From positions 46,878 to 110,877 of the forward strand of contig NZ_VMNH01000006.1 of assembly GCF_007625115.1 (NCBI RefSeq): 64,000 nucleotides of DNA, in the 5' to 3' direction. The stretch is from Sedimenticola selenatireducens (GTDB taxonomy: Bacteria > Pseudomonadota > Gammaproteobacteria > Chromatiales > Chromatiaceae). Below, piece after piece: positions 53,663 to 62,224 of this stretch. Numbering within the stretch: position 1 is the first letter of the stretch; each line of letters starts with the position of its first letter. The translations under genes were made by a program, and so were the position numbers. Below the pieces are notes generated by a model. That model had not been told where the DNA came from. It saw only the letters and a program-made list of their open reading frames with translations, and did not search any database.

Positions 53663-55732
53663 TTATGACATCAGCGTTTTAGCCTGTTCAGGCCAGGTGG
53701 ATGTGTCATAGCGATTGTAACGCTCATCAATACCAACCAGAAGCCGTTTAAGACCTTCGGCACCCAGTGCTACCAGTTGCTCGTAGCGGGTGATTCCTGA
53801 CAAGTTCAGAACTTTCGCAATTTTTGGGCCTATGCCTTTGATGGCTGTTAGATCATCCTGTGCATCATTGGCTGCGGTCTGAGCTGGTTTAGCCGTTTCA
53901 GCTTGTGCTGTTTCTACTGCAACCGGTTGAGCAGGCGCTACATCATTGAGCGTGCGTTTTACATAGCTTCCAGGTGCGTTTTCAATAATGGTCATTCCGC
54001 GGTCGCCAGGATTGCGCGCCGCAACTTCTTCAGAATCGAATACTTTCACCCAACGATCCCACTCAGGCCACCATGAGCCTTCATTGACTGCTGCCTCTGC
54101 GGCCCAAATTTCTGGATCTGCTGGTAACTCATCCGTCACGCGATAACCATATTTGCCTGCAGCAGGTGGGTTGATAATGCCGGCAATATGGCCAGAGCCA
54201 CCCAAAATGAAGCGTACATCACCAGAGAAGAGTTTGGCGCCAGAGTAGGTCGATTTCCAAGGTGCGATATGGTCTTCTATAGCTGAAACAAAGCAGACCG
54301 GGATGTCGACCTTAGAGATGTCGATAGAGACGCCATCAATGGTGACACCACCGGGCTTACACAGATTATTCTCAAGATAGAGATTGCGCAGATACCAAGC
54401 GTGCATCTTGGCAGGCATGCGGGTGGAATCCGAGTTCCAGTAGAGTAAATCAAACGGACGCGGATCATTGCCCAGAAGATAGTTATTGATATAGAAAGAC
54501 CAGATCAGATCATTGGCACGCATCAGGTTGAAGGTGCCTGCCATCTGGCTCCCATCAAGATAGCCACTTTCGCCCATCTTTTTCTCTAGACCACAGATCT
54601 GCTCTTCATCAATAAAGACGCCCAGCTCACCCGGATCAGAGAAGTCCAACATGGTGGTGAAGAAGGTAGCACTCTTGACGCGTGTATCCCCCTTGGCCTT
54701 CATATAGGCCAATGAGGTAGCAAGCAGAGAGCCACCAATACAGTAACCGATCATGTTGATATCAGATTCGCCGGTGGCACGTTCCACCGCATCAACGGCC
54801 TCGAGTACACCTTCGGTGACATAGTCGGAAAACTCAGTATCGGCATAAGACGCATCTGGATTGACCCATGAGACCACAAATACCGTATGCCCCTGATCGA
54901 CCAGCCACTTCAAGAGTGAATTCTTTGGTTGCAGGTCCATGATGTAGTACTTGTTGATCCAGGGTGGAATCACAAGCAGTGGCCGTTTTAATGCCTTTTC
55001 TGTTGCAGGTGTGTACTGAATCAGTTGGAACATGCGATTCTGGAATACAACCTTACCCGGTGTGGTGGCTACATTTACACCCAGCTCGAAAGCGGAGGTG
55101 TCTGTCATGCGAATGCGCAGCTCACCCTTGCCCGCTTCCAGATCCTCCAGCATATTTTTCAGACCGTGTACCAGATTGGCACCTTTGGTCTCGATCACCT
55201 TTTCAATCACAGCTGGATTAGTGGCCGCAAAGTTGGTGGGAGAGAGTGCATCAAGGTAGCGTTCGGTAAAGAACTCAACCTTCTCTGCCGTATGCTCATC
55301 CAGTCCCTCAACACCCTGAACCTGATCGCGCAGCCACTTGGAAGTCAACAGATAGGACTGTTTGATCGCGTTGAATGCGGGTTGATCAGCCCAGCCCTCA
55401 TGTTTGAAACGACGGTCGCTCCGATCCTCTTGGATAACAGGATCGGAGGCAACTGTTCCGCCCAGCATATTGGTCAGAGACTGCTGATAAAGCTCCATAG
55501 ATTTCTGCATGAAGGAGAGATTGGCATTGATCGCTTTCTGTGGATCTTTTGCGAGGGCAGCGTACCACTCGGCAGAAGATTTCATCAGGTTGAAGGGGTC
55601 AAGATCCATGTGTTCATAGGATTTGGCAAAATTGGCCATGATCTCTTCGACTTGTTTGAAATTCTTCTTTAGCTCCATGGTTGTCGATGCAAAGCCCAAC
55701 GTATTGACCTCAGATTGGTCAGTTTTCGACAT
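53663..55732 (-). CDS. phaC: Class I-type PHA synthase PhaC with C-terminal helix-hairpin-helix domain
   Basis: Polymerises (R)-3-hydroxyacyl-CoA into polyhydroxyalkanoate. The 689-aa protein has the catalytic Cys331 in MIGYCIGGSL, Asp487 (SAIEDHIAPW) and His515 (GGSGHIAG); the Asp-His spacing of 28 equals that of Cupriavidus PhaC. The polymerase part ends near residue 595. After an Ala/Gln/Thr-rich linker (597-626) comes a helix-hairpin-helix domain (627-689, DLTAIKGIGPKIAKVLNLSG), about 100 aa more than the usual 590-aa enzyme. The frame is continuous, with no sign of a frameshift. AGGAGAG precedes the ATG. A phasin gene lies 63 bp upstream on the same strand. Confidence 0.95.
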   Translation of the reverse strand: MSKTDQSEVNTLGFASTTMELKKNFKQVEEIMANFAKSYEHMDLDPFNLMKSSAEWYAALAKDPQKAINANLSFMQKSMELYQQSLTNMLGGTVASDPVIQEDRSDRRFKHEGWADQPAFNAIKQSYLLTSKWLRDQVQGVEGLDEHTAEKVEFFTERYLDALSPTNFAATNPAVIEKVIETKGANLVHGLKNMLEDLEAGKGELRIRMTDTSAFELGVNVATTPGKVVFQNRMFQLIQYTPATEKALKRPLLVIPPWINKYYIMDLQPKNSLLKWLVDQGHTVFVVSWVNPDASYADTEFSDYVTEGVLEAVDAVERATGESDINMIGYCIGGSLLATSLAYMKAKGDTRVKSATFFTTMLDFSDPGELGVFIDEEQICGLEKKMGESGYLDGSQMAGTFNLMRANDLIWSFYINNYLLGNDPRPFDLLYWNSDSTRMPAKMHAWYLRNLYLENNLCKPGGVTIDGVSIDISKVDIPVCFVSAIEDHIAPWKSTYSGAKLFSGDVRFILGGSGHIAGIINPPAAGKYGYRVTDELPADPEIWAAEAAVNEGSWWPEWDRWVKVFDSEEVAARNPGDRGMTIIENAPGSYVKRTLNDVAPAQPVAVETAQAETAKPAQTAANDAQDDLTAIKGIGPKIAKVLNLSGITRYEQLVALGAEGLKRLLVGIDERYNRYDTSTWPEQAKTLMS

Positions 55733-55795
55733 GTTTCTCTCCTGTGACTCTGATTCAGAACTAGTATCTAGTATATGGATGCTGGGTAATTTGGA

Positions 55796-56260
55796 CTACT
55801 TTACTTTTGATATGGTTTCTTTCAGCTCTTGAAGACTTTCGGCGATTCGGCTGTTGACTTTGTTGGCCACAGAATCTTGCGTGTCACGAATCATGTTGCT
55901 GATTTCGTTAGAGTTCGAAAGTGCCTTTTCAAATGCCGCTTGCAACAGTTCAACCTGTTTGGCAGAGACTTCACTTGGGTTGCCAGAAGTGGTCAGGGTT
56001 TTCGCTGCATTGGTCACCTCAGCAATAGCTTCCTGCAACATGCCTGCCTGACGCTGGATCAGTGCTTGTGAACCCGCCAGCATGGCTTGATTGGTGGTCA
56101 TCAATAATTCCATATTCTTACGCTGCGTCTCTACCAAGCTGCTGGTGTCGATGCCAGGCACCGCCGCGCCACTGAAGCCATCCTGTAACTGCTTTGCAAT
56201 AGCCTGTGGATCAAAGCTAGCGAAGAGGGCAGACATATCAAACGGGTTTTGTGTAGCCAT
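55796..56260 (-). CDS. Phasin family protein (phaC-linked)
   Basis: A 154-aa helical granule-associated protein. The N terminus MATQNPFDMSALFASFDPQAIAKQLQDGF and the long amphipathic helix with RKNMELLMTTNQAMLAGSQALIQRQAGMLQEAIAEV are phasin family features. Phasins coat PHA granules and control their number. It is the first gene of the phasin-phaC unit. Confidence 0.9.
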   Translation of the reverse strand: MATQNPFDMSALFASFDPQAIAKQLQDGFSGAAVPGIDTSSLVETQRKNMELLMTTNQAMLAGSQALIQRQAGMLQEAIAEVTNAAKTLTTSGNPSEVSAKQVELLQAAFEKALSNSNEISNMIRDTQDSVANKVNSRIAESLQELKETISKVK

Positions 56261-56415
56261 GGGTATTGCCTCAAAAGGTTATGAATTAAGTGAATCGTTT
56301 TTGCTCAAACTAAGAATCTGCTCCTGCACGATGTGCGGGATATGATCTTGAGCTTCCTTGCTAAACATGGCTCAAGCACTCCGATAATCGCTACAGATTT
56401 TCGCTCTTGTATTGT

Positions 56416-56444
56416 AAGATAGCATAAATTGTTGCACTGCACAA
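56416..56444 (-). promoter_or_regulatory. Putative promoter of phasin-phaC with overlapping operator
   Basis: On the minus strand: -35 TTGTGC (56444-56439), 17-bp spacer, -10 TATCTT (56421-56416). The palindrome ATTGTTGCACTGCACAAT (56428-56445), with core TGC-ACT-GCA, overlaps the -35. Each hexamer matches the consensus at 4 of 6 positions. Confidence 0.5.
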
Positions 56445-56685
56445 TAACGATCTTCCGGGTTAGTTAACGCAAGCATAGTCAAGAAAAAATAGTGGGGAAT
56501 GATTTTTCCTGTATAGGGATGCCGCGCATCTTGATGATGCCCTTATTATTGTCATTAGTATGATTAACTTATTGTTACATAACTATTAATTCTGAATATT
56601 TGCGGTGCTCGAGATGGATTTATTTGCGTTATATGCGGTTATTTTTAGTCTAATTTAATTATTGCGATTGAAAATAGAGCAGGAA

Positions 56686-56746
56686 TTTGTGCGCCGCACA
56701 AAAAAAGCTTGACACTGGAGTTTCGGAGGGGATATGCTGCATCGCA
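56686..56746 (+). promoter_or_regulatory. Putative promoter of phasin-phaB with two operators
   Basis: Consensus -35 TTGACA (56709-56714), 18-bp spacer, -10 TATGCT (56733-56738). A perfect 7-3-7 palindrome TTTGTGC-GCC-GCACAAA (56686-56702) lies just upstream of the -35, and a third core TGC-ATC-GCA (56738-56746) covers the expected start site. Confidence 0.65.
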
Positions 56747-56782
56747 ACAAATGTGTTGTGACAACTACGAGGAATTCTACAC

Positions 56783-57151
56783 ATGAAAACAACGGCTGTT
56801 AATCTTGATGCAATGAAAGAGATTGGCGTTGCTGGATTTGAGGCTGCCCGCAGTCTGGGTGAATTGAATCTTCGCACTTGGGAAAAACTTATTGAAAAGC
56901 AGACTGAGGCTTTTGGCCTGTTTGTTGATGCTGGGATTGAACTTGTAAAGGTAACCTCCGAGCAGAAAGATATTAAAGAGCTGGTCAATGCTGAGATGAA
57001 TGTTGCCAAACAGTTTGGTGAAAATCTGGTTGTAAAGGGTCGCGAGACGCTTCAGGTTGCCAACGATGCACGTGACGATTATCGCTCATGGGCAGAGCAG
57101 GGTGTGGATACCTTCACCAAGCAGGTCAATAGCTCTGTAAAAGCGGCTTAA
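56783..57151 (+). CDS. Phasin (phaB-linked)
   Basis: A 122-aa phasin of the Phasin_2 type: amphipathic helical sequence with NLRTWEKLIEKQTEAFGLFVDAGIELVKVTSEQKDIKEL and a short C-terminal tail. GAGGAA precedes the ATG. It binds the PHA granule surface. It differs in sequence from the phaC-linked phasin, so the locus carries two granule proteins. Confidence 0.92.
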   Translation: MKTTAVNLDAMKEIGVAGFEAARSLGELNLRTWEKLIEKQTEAFGLFVDAGIELVKVTSEQKDIKELVNAEMNVAKQFGENLVVKGRETLQVANDARDDYRSWAEQGVDTFTKQVNSSVKAA

Positions 57152-57187
57152 TCAGTCAATCATCAAAGCAATAAAGAGAGATCAGTT

Positions 57188-57937
57188 ATGAGTGAGAATA
57201 AACGTCTGGCCATCGTTACCGGTGGTGTTGGTGGAATCGGTACAGCTATTTGTGAGCGTCTGGCGAAAGACGGTATTCAGGTTGTTGCGACTTACCATCC
57301 TGCTGAGGAAGATAAGTTGATCGATTGGAGTAAGGCACGTGCTGAAGCGGGTATTGAAGTAGGTCTTGCTGTATGTGACGTCTCATCTCCAGAAGACAGC
57401 GCCCGTATGGTTGCTGAAGTCGAAAAAGAGTTCGGCCCTGTCGACATCATTGTTAACTGTGCCGGTATCACTCGTGACAAAACCATGAAGCGTATGGATG
57501 CAGAGAGCTGGGATGCCGTTATTAACACTAATCTGAACAGCGCTTTCTATGTCACCAAGCCTGCTTGGGAAGGGATGCTGAACCGTGGTTTTGGCCGCAT
57601 CATCAATATCTCTTCTGTCAACGGCCAGCGTGGACAGTTCGGGCAGACCAACTACTCTGCAGCTAAGGCCGGTATCCACGGCTTCACCATGGCTCTTGCA
57701 CATGAAGGTGCCGCCAAGGGTGTAACCGCGAATACGGTCTCTCCTGGCTATATCGAAACCGCTATGACCGCAGCGATGCGTGATGACGTGCGTGAATCCA
57801 TCATTTCGGGTATCCCAATGGGTCGTATGGGTAACCCAGAAGAGATCGCCTCAGCAGTTGCCTTCTTGGCCGCTGACGAGCAAGCCTATATCACCGGTGC
57901 TAACCTGCCGGTCAATGGTGCTCTCTTCGTACATTAA
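57188..57937 (+). CDS. phaB: Acetoacetyl-CoA reductase PhaB
   Basis: An NADPH-dependent short-chain dehydrogenase of 249 aa: cofactor motif TGGVGGIG, NCAG, catalytic Ser in NISSVNGQRGQFGQTNY-SAAK with the Tyr-x3-Lys pair, and PGYIET. The QRGQFGQTNYSAAKAG segment is typical of PhaB. It makes (R)-3-hydroxybutyryl-CoA for PhaC. No phaA thiolase is in the window. Confidence 0.95.
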   Translation: MSENKRLAIVTGGVGGIGTAICERLAKDGIQVVATYHPAEEDKLIDWSKARAEAGIEVGLAVCDVSSPEDSARMVAEVEKEFGPVDIIVNCAGITRDKTMKRMDAESWDAVINTNLNSAFYVTKPAWEGMLNRGFGRIINISSVNGQRGQFGQTNYSAAKAGIHGFTMALAHEGAAKGVTANTVSPGYIETAMTAAMRDDVRESIISGIPMGRMGNPEEIASAVAFLAADEQAYITGANLPVNGALFVH

Positions 57938-57974
57938 TTAATCCTCCTCCTCTCTGGCTTTATTAGAGAGTTTT

Positions 57975-58002
57975 TGCCCGACTCCCCGTCGGGCATTTTT
58001 TT
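57975..58002 (+). terminator. Rho-independent terminator after phaB
   Basis: Stem GCCCGAC/GTCGGGC (57976-57982/57988-57994), loop TCCCC, closing T-A pair, then T7. Confidence 0.95.
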
Positions 58003-58032
58003 GTCTTTTTTTCAGTGTCAATTGCTCAGCAC

Positions 58033-58064
58033 AAAAAAACCTCTCCCAATTATCGGGAGAGGTT
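58033..58064 (-). terminator. Rho-independent terminator after cysI
   Basis: A 10-bp perfect stem AACCTCTCCC/GGGAGAGGTT (58038-58047/58055-58064). Read on the minus strand it is followed by a U-run (A-tract 58033-58039), so it ends the cysH-cysI operon. Confidence 0.92.
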
Positions 58065-58088
58065 ATTAACGCTGACTCAATGCAGTGA

Positions 58089-60149
58089 TTAGCCGTCAGT
58101 GCCAGAGCGTGGCTCCTCTGTACTATGTGGACGTTTGTTGAATTCCGTTACCAGTGTTTCAGCCCAAGCGGTAATTGCTTTGGCTGCTGTAATCAACTCA
58201 GGCAATTGAAGTTCATCCAAGGTATTTTGGAAATCGCGCAGGTCGGTAAAGAGCTGTTCAAGCTGGTGTAACTCGGCTGTGTTAGCTGGATAAGCGGTTC
58301 TCAGTGCGGGCAACAGTAACGCTTCACCCGTTAACTTACCATCGAGTCCGGCAATCTCCAGTAGCGCCTGCGCTGAGTAGGTAATCTGATTATCCAGACT
58401 CTCTCCTGCATCGGCTTGTTTATTTTTGGCACCAAAGGAAACGCTCAAATCAGATTCATAACGCGCATCCAAAAGGAGTTTGTCTGCAGGGGCGGCTTGT
58501 GCGCCTGCACACTCGCCAACGCCCAGTGATTCGACTTTGAATACGCTGCTGTCACCGTGATCCCGGGTAAGAAACGCCAGTTCCATAGCGCCGACGGTAC
58601 TTAGATGAGAGAGCAGTTCATCAAAGTATTCACGCCCTTCACGTTTAACCCAATCGCGGAAGCTTTCACCCTCTTGCCTGTCAGCAAAATAGCTGTCGTG
58701 CAGTAAAGACACAGCAGAGGGCACGCGCACGGCTGGTATATCCGGCCCGTTAATCCCGATACTTCCGCCTTCACTGCCATCCCCACCAAGTTGCAGGGTA
58801 TAACTGGGAACCAAACGCCCGTGGTGACGGCGGCCTTTACCATACAGACCGATATCTGAAATGGTGGCATTGGCACAACCATTCTGACAGCCATTGACCC
58901 GCACGCTCAGATCACCTACACCACCACTCAGGCGTGGCGCCATCTGACGGGATGCGGTGATGCCCAGTGGGCAGGTAGCCGTTCCAGGGCAAGAGACCAC
59001 TTGATCACCGCAGCGCGGCAGTTTCAGGCCCAGTGTTTTCAGCGCCACAGTGAGACTGCCGAGTCGATCGGTAGGCACATTGAAGATGCTCAGATTCTGA
59101 TCCAGCGTGGTACGAATATCATGCAGCCCTTCTGCGTACAGCAGATCAGCAAGATCCCTCAAGGTCTGAATAGTCAAACGGCCATCAGGAATGCTGACGG
59201 GTAAGATATTCAGGTCTTCCTGGTGCTGGGCCGTTGGCGCACGCAGGGTGGTTTTTATCTGCGTGCCATCAACGGTGCGTTCACGCCATGTGGTAATCGG
59301 CTGACTATTCGCACTGTACGCGTTCGAAGTCCTGGCATATTCAATACGGTACTTTTCAATAAACCCATCGACGCCAAATTTATCTAACAGGAACTTGATC
59401 CGTGAACGCATCTTGCGTTTTCTGTCAGAGTATTTGTCGTGTACCGAGAGAACCGCTTCGATAGCCGGAATCAATTGATCTTCCTCGATGAATGACTCCA
59501 GCAGAATGGCCTCTTTGGGTTTGCCGCCGAGTCCACCACCGGCCAGCAGACGGAAGCCGGGCCGACCCGCTTTGCGGGTGGCAATCACTCCCAGGTCATG
59601 TACCAGGCCATTGGCGCAATCGGATTCACAGCCGGAGAAGCTGATCTTGAACTTACGTGGCATGGAGGCCGTCAGCGGATGGCGAATGAAATAGTTTGCC
59701 GTCTGGTCAATGTAGGCGTTGATATCCACATGTTCAGCCGGGCAGGCGCCTGAAAGAGAGCAGCCGGTAATGTTTCGAACCGTGTTGCCGCCGGCTTCCC
59801 GGGTGGCAATACCGTACTTGCCCAGGGTGCGCTGCAGCTCAGGTGTCTTTTCCAGAGGCACAAAGTGGAACTGGATATCCTGACGTGTGGTGATATGCAC
59901 GCTGTCAGTGCCCGAGTGTTTCTCAGCCGCTTCTGCAAAGCCAAGCAGCTGATTGGGGGTCATGCGTCCACCCGGCAGTTTGGCTCTGACCATACACATG
60001 CCGTCCTGGCGCTGGGCGTAGATACCGAGATTGAGGCGAATGGCCACAAACCGGTGGGGGTCCAGGCTGCCCTGCAAGAAGTTTTGCAGGTGCTGGTCGT
60101 AGTCATCGAAATCCTTCGAATCGATCAGCGGGTTCAGTGCATTGGTCAT
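58089..60149 (-). CDS. cysI: Sulfite reductase hemoprotein (CysI-like) with C-terminal extension
   Basis: Reduces sulfite to sulfide with siroheme and a coupled [4Fe-4S] cluster. The 686-aa protein has the two ferredoxin-like/nitrite-sulfite reductase repeats. The cluster motifs are SCPGTATCPLG (C-x5-C) and NGCQNGCANA (C-x3-C). The nitrite/sulfite reductase core ends near residue 540. The last about 145 residues form an added, mainly helical segment (after VGECAGAQAAP) not found in the 550-570-aa relatives I know. The ATG at 60149 with GGAG 7 nt upstream is preferred to a TTG at 60161. No CysJ flavoprotein is nearby, so ferredoxin may be the donor. Confidence 0.92.
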   Translation of the reverse strand: MTNALNPLIDSKDFDDYDQHLQNFLQGSLDPHRFVAIRLNLGIYAQRQDGMCMVRAKLPGGRMTPNQLLGFAEAAEKHSGTDSVHITTRQDIQFHFVPLEKTPELQRTLGKYGIATREAGGNTVRNITGCSLSGACPAEHVDINAYIDQTANYFIRHPLTASMPRKFKISFSGCESDCANGLVHDLGVIATRKAGRPGFRLLAGGGLGGKPKEAILLESFIEEDQLIPAIEAVLSVHDKYSDRKRKMRSRIKFLLDKFGVDGFIEKYRIEYARTSNAYSANSQPITTWRERTVDGTQIKTTLRAPTAQHQEDLNILPVSIPDGRLTIQTLRDLADLLYAEGLHDIRTTLDQNLSIFNVPTDRLGSLTVALKTLGLKLPRCGDQVVSCPGTATCPLGITASRQMAPRLSGGVGDLSVRVNGCQNGCANATISDIGLYGKGRRHHGRLVPSYTLQLGGDGSEGGSIGINGPDIPAVRVPSAVSLLHDSYFADRQEGESFRDWVKREGREYFDELLSHLSTVGAMELAFLTRDHGDSSVFKVESLGVGECAGAQAAPADKLLLDARYESDLSVSFGAKNKQADAGESLDNQITYSAQALLEIAGLDGKLTGEALLLPALRTAYPANTAELHQLEQLFTDLRDFQNTLDELQLPELITAAKAITAWAETLVTEFNKRPHSTEEPRSGTDG

Positions 60150-60175
60150 GATTGACTCCAATGGTCAGTTAAAGA

Positions 60176-60952
60176 CTAAAAAGCAAACTTCAGGCCGGTA
60201 ACAAAGAGAATTCCGGCCAGCCCCCGGCGCAACATCGCTTCCGGTAGGTGTATACCCAGTTGACTGCCAAGGGCAGTACCGGGAATCGAGCCCAGCAGCA
60301 GACTGCCAAGCAGGGTGAAATCGACGTTACCCAGTTGCAGGTGCCCCAGTCCCGCCAGTGTGGCGAGTGGCACAGCATGGGCCAGATCGGTACCCACTAC
60401 TGCAATGGCTGGCATCCTCGGGTAGAGCAGAAAAAGGATCGCTGCTGTTAAGGCGCCAGCTCCCACGGATGAAAGCGTCACGAGTACACCGAGGATTGCG
60501 CCCAGGGTCACCAGCAGGCGGGTACGATGGAGCCTGATCCATGCGGCCATCCTGGAATTACCCGATGCCATGCTTTTTGCGATGCGCTCTTTTAGCAACA
60601 GTACCAGTGAGGTAATGATCAAGGTGACACCCAGCGCAACAGTAATCACCCGCTCGTGGTGACCACTGGGCTGTAGTGAATCCAGTAAAACCACCGTAAT
60701 CAGCGTTGCAGGCAGGCTGCCCAGTGCCAGATAGCCCACCAGTCGCCACTGTATTGAGCCTTTACGACCATGAAACCAGACACCACTGGCCTTGGTGATG
60801 GCGGCATAGACCAGATCAGTGCCTACGGCTAATGCAGTTGGGATACCGAAGCCCATCACTAGGATGGGTGTCATCAAAGCACCGCCGCCAACGCCCGTAA
60901 GACCGACACAGATGCCGACAACAAAGCCCGCGAGTGTAAACAAGGGGTCCAT
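60176..60952 (-). CDS. TauE/SafE-family sulfite/sulfonate exporter
   Basis: A 258-aa membrane protein with about eight TM helices and the repeated GLTGVGGGALMTPIL / TLSSVGAGALTAAILFLLYP motifs of the TauE/SafE family. It probably moves sulfite or another sulfur oxyanion or organosulfur anion. Its place between cysH and cysI supports a link to assimilatory sulfur metabolism. Confidence 0.9.
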   Translation of the reverse strand: MDPLFTLAGFVVGICVGLTGVGGGALMTPILVMGFGIPTALAVGTDLVYAAITKASGVWFHGRKGSIQWRLVGYLALGSLPATLITVVLLDSLQPSGHHERVITVALGVTLIITSLVLLLKERIAKSMASGNSRMAAWIRLHRTRLLVTLGAILGVLVTLSSVGAGALTAAILFLLYPRMPAIAVVGTDLAHAVPLATLAGLGHLQLGNVDFTLLGSLLLGSIPGTALGSQLGIHLPEAMLRRGLAGILFVTGLKFAF

Positions 60953-60972
60953 GCGCTCAGTTCTCCCGCTGT

Positions 60973-61311
60973 TTAGGCGAAATCAGGTGTCGGGTTAGCT
61001 GTGAGCAGATCAGAGAGTGCCGGTTTTGGGGTTTTAACGGGTTTCAGTACATCACGCAGTAGCTTGAAGTAGACGGTATAGACCTGTACTTCACCACTGG
61101 CGTCAGCAACCAGAAAAAACGGCGCTCTGTCGACCTTGTAGATTTCTGACAGACGCATGCCTTCACTACTCAGGTCTCCCTCCTGTGCGATTACCACGCG
61201 GTCGATCTGATCAAACAGACCCTCGCGGCGCATACGGGCTTCAACGTCCCTGCATTTTGCGCAGGGCTGACCGTCTCGTGAGAGTTTTTTTACCATTGTA
61301 ATGAAGGCCAT
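60973..61311 (-). CDS. Thioredoxin-like protein with CxxC (cysH operon)
   Basis: A 112-aa protein starting MAFITMVKKLSRDGQPCAKC. The CAKC (C17/C20) is at the position expected for a thioredoxin/glutaredoxin-fold active site, and RAPFFLV supplies the cis-Pro. AAGGAGA lies before the ATG. Immediately downstream of cysH, it is a candidate electron donor for the APS reductase, which needs thioredoxin or a similar reductant. That role is an inference. Confidence 0.82.
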   Translation of the reverse strand: MAFITMVKKLSRDGQPCAKCRDVEARMRREGLFDQIDRVVIAQEGDLSSEGMRLSEIYKVDRAPFFLVADASGEVQVYTVYFKLLRDVLKPVKTPKPALSDLLTANPTPDFA

Positions 61312-61325
61312 GATCGTCTCCTTGT

Positions 61326-62069
61326 TTAGCGTGCTGCAGCCTTGGCTGCGACATTACCGGCGTGTAGGCCGCACTCTTTGTCAGCGGCATCTTCCCACCA
61401 CCAGCGACCTTCACGTTCGTGCTGGTTGGGTAAAACGGCGCGGGTGCAGGGTTCACAACCAATACTGGTGAAGCCCTGAATGTGCAGTGGGTTATAGGGG
61501 ACTTCATGGGTGCGGATGTATTCCCACACCTGGGCCGACGACCAGTTAGCCAGCGGATTGAATTTCAGCAGCTTACTCTCTTCAGTAGAGAAGGAGGGGT
61601 CTTCCTGTATGACAGGCACTTCGGTACGGGTGCCGATACTTTGATCTTTGCGCTGACCCGTGATCCAGCCGTTGAGTGTTGCCAGCTTGCGGCGCAGAGG
61701 GGCTACCTTGCGAACCGTGCAGCACTCTTTATGACCGTCTTTGAAGAAGCTGTAGAGCCCTTTTTCGCGGACCAGTTTCTCCACATCTGCACCGATTGGA
61801 TTGACCAGATCGAGCTCAATGCCATAGTGATTTCGAACTTCTTCCAGGTAACGGTAGGTTTCCGGGTGCAAACGACCGGTATCGAGCGAGAATACTTTGA
61901 CGTGGGGATTGATCTGGACGGCCATGTCTACCAGCACTACATCTTCTGCGCCGCTGAAAGAGATCGCGATATTTTCGACAGTTTCCAGCGCCAGGCTGAT
62001 GATCTCTTCAGGAGAGCGGTCATCGTAGGTGGTAGCCAGGCGTTGGACATCCAGAATGGAAATGCTCAT
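61326..62069 (-). CDS. cysH: Assimilatory APS reductase (CysH, Fe-S type)
   Basis: Reduces adenylyl sulfate to sulfite. The 247-aa protein carries the [4Fe-4S] cysteine pairs CC (KECCTVRKVAPLRRKL) and CxxC (GCEPCTRAV), which mark APS-specific reductases (EC 1.8.4.10) and are absent from PAPS-specific ones. The catalytic KECGLH motif is near the C terminus. PP-loop residues (SFSGAEDVVLVDM) are N-terminal. AGGAAC precedes the ATG. It is the first gene of cysH-trx-tauE-cysI. Confidence 0.95.
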   Translation of the reverse strand: MSISILDVQRLATTYDDRSPEEIISLALETVENIAISFSGAEDVVLVDMAVQINPHVKVFSLDTGRLHPETYRYLEEVRNHYGIELDLVNPIGADVEKLVREKGLYSFFKDGHKECCTVRKVAPLRRKLATLNGWITGQRKDQSIGTRTEVPVIQEDPSFSTEESKLLKFNPLANWSSAQVWEYIRTHEVPYNPLHIQGFTSIGCEPCTRAVLPNQHEREGRWWWEDAADKECGLHAGNVAAKAAAR

Positions 62070-62224
62070 GGGTTGTTCCTCAGTAGATTTAAAAAGCGCC
62101 TTAGGATCTGTTGGCGTTAATATGCTGAGGACAACCTTAGTCTTACTTGTATATATATAAAAATATCAAATAGGCATATAAGAATAATTATGAGTTATAT
62201 GGGGCAATCAACGGTTTGAGCGGG
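62070..62224 (-). promoter_or_regulatory. AT-rich leader/promoter region of the cysH operon
   Basis: A 155-bp region between cysH and the methyltransferase gene, both on the minus strand. The stretch 62140-62200 is strongly AT-rich (TATATATAT and several TTAT/ATAA words), compatible with a CysB-type activator region, but no exact site can be assigned. Confidence 0.4.

Larger units (their letters stand above)
56261..56782. other. 522-bp divergent regulatory region of the PHA locus
   Basis: Contains a minus-strand promoter for phasin-phaC, a plus-strand promoter for phasin-phaB and three TGC-N3-GCA palindromes (56433-56441, 56690-56698, 56738-56746). The middle part (56450-56680) is AT-rich with no coding frame or further structure that I can support. 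Confidence 0.7.
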
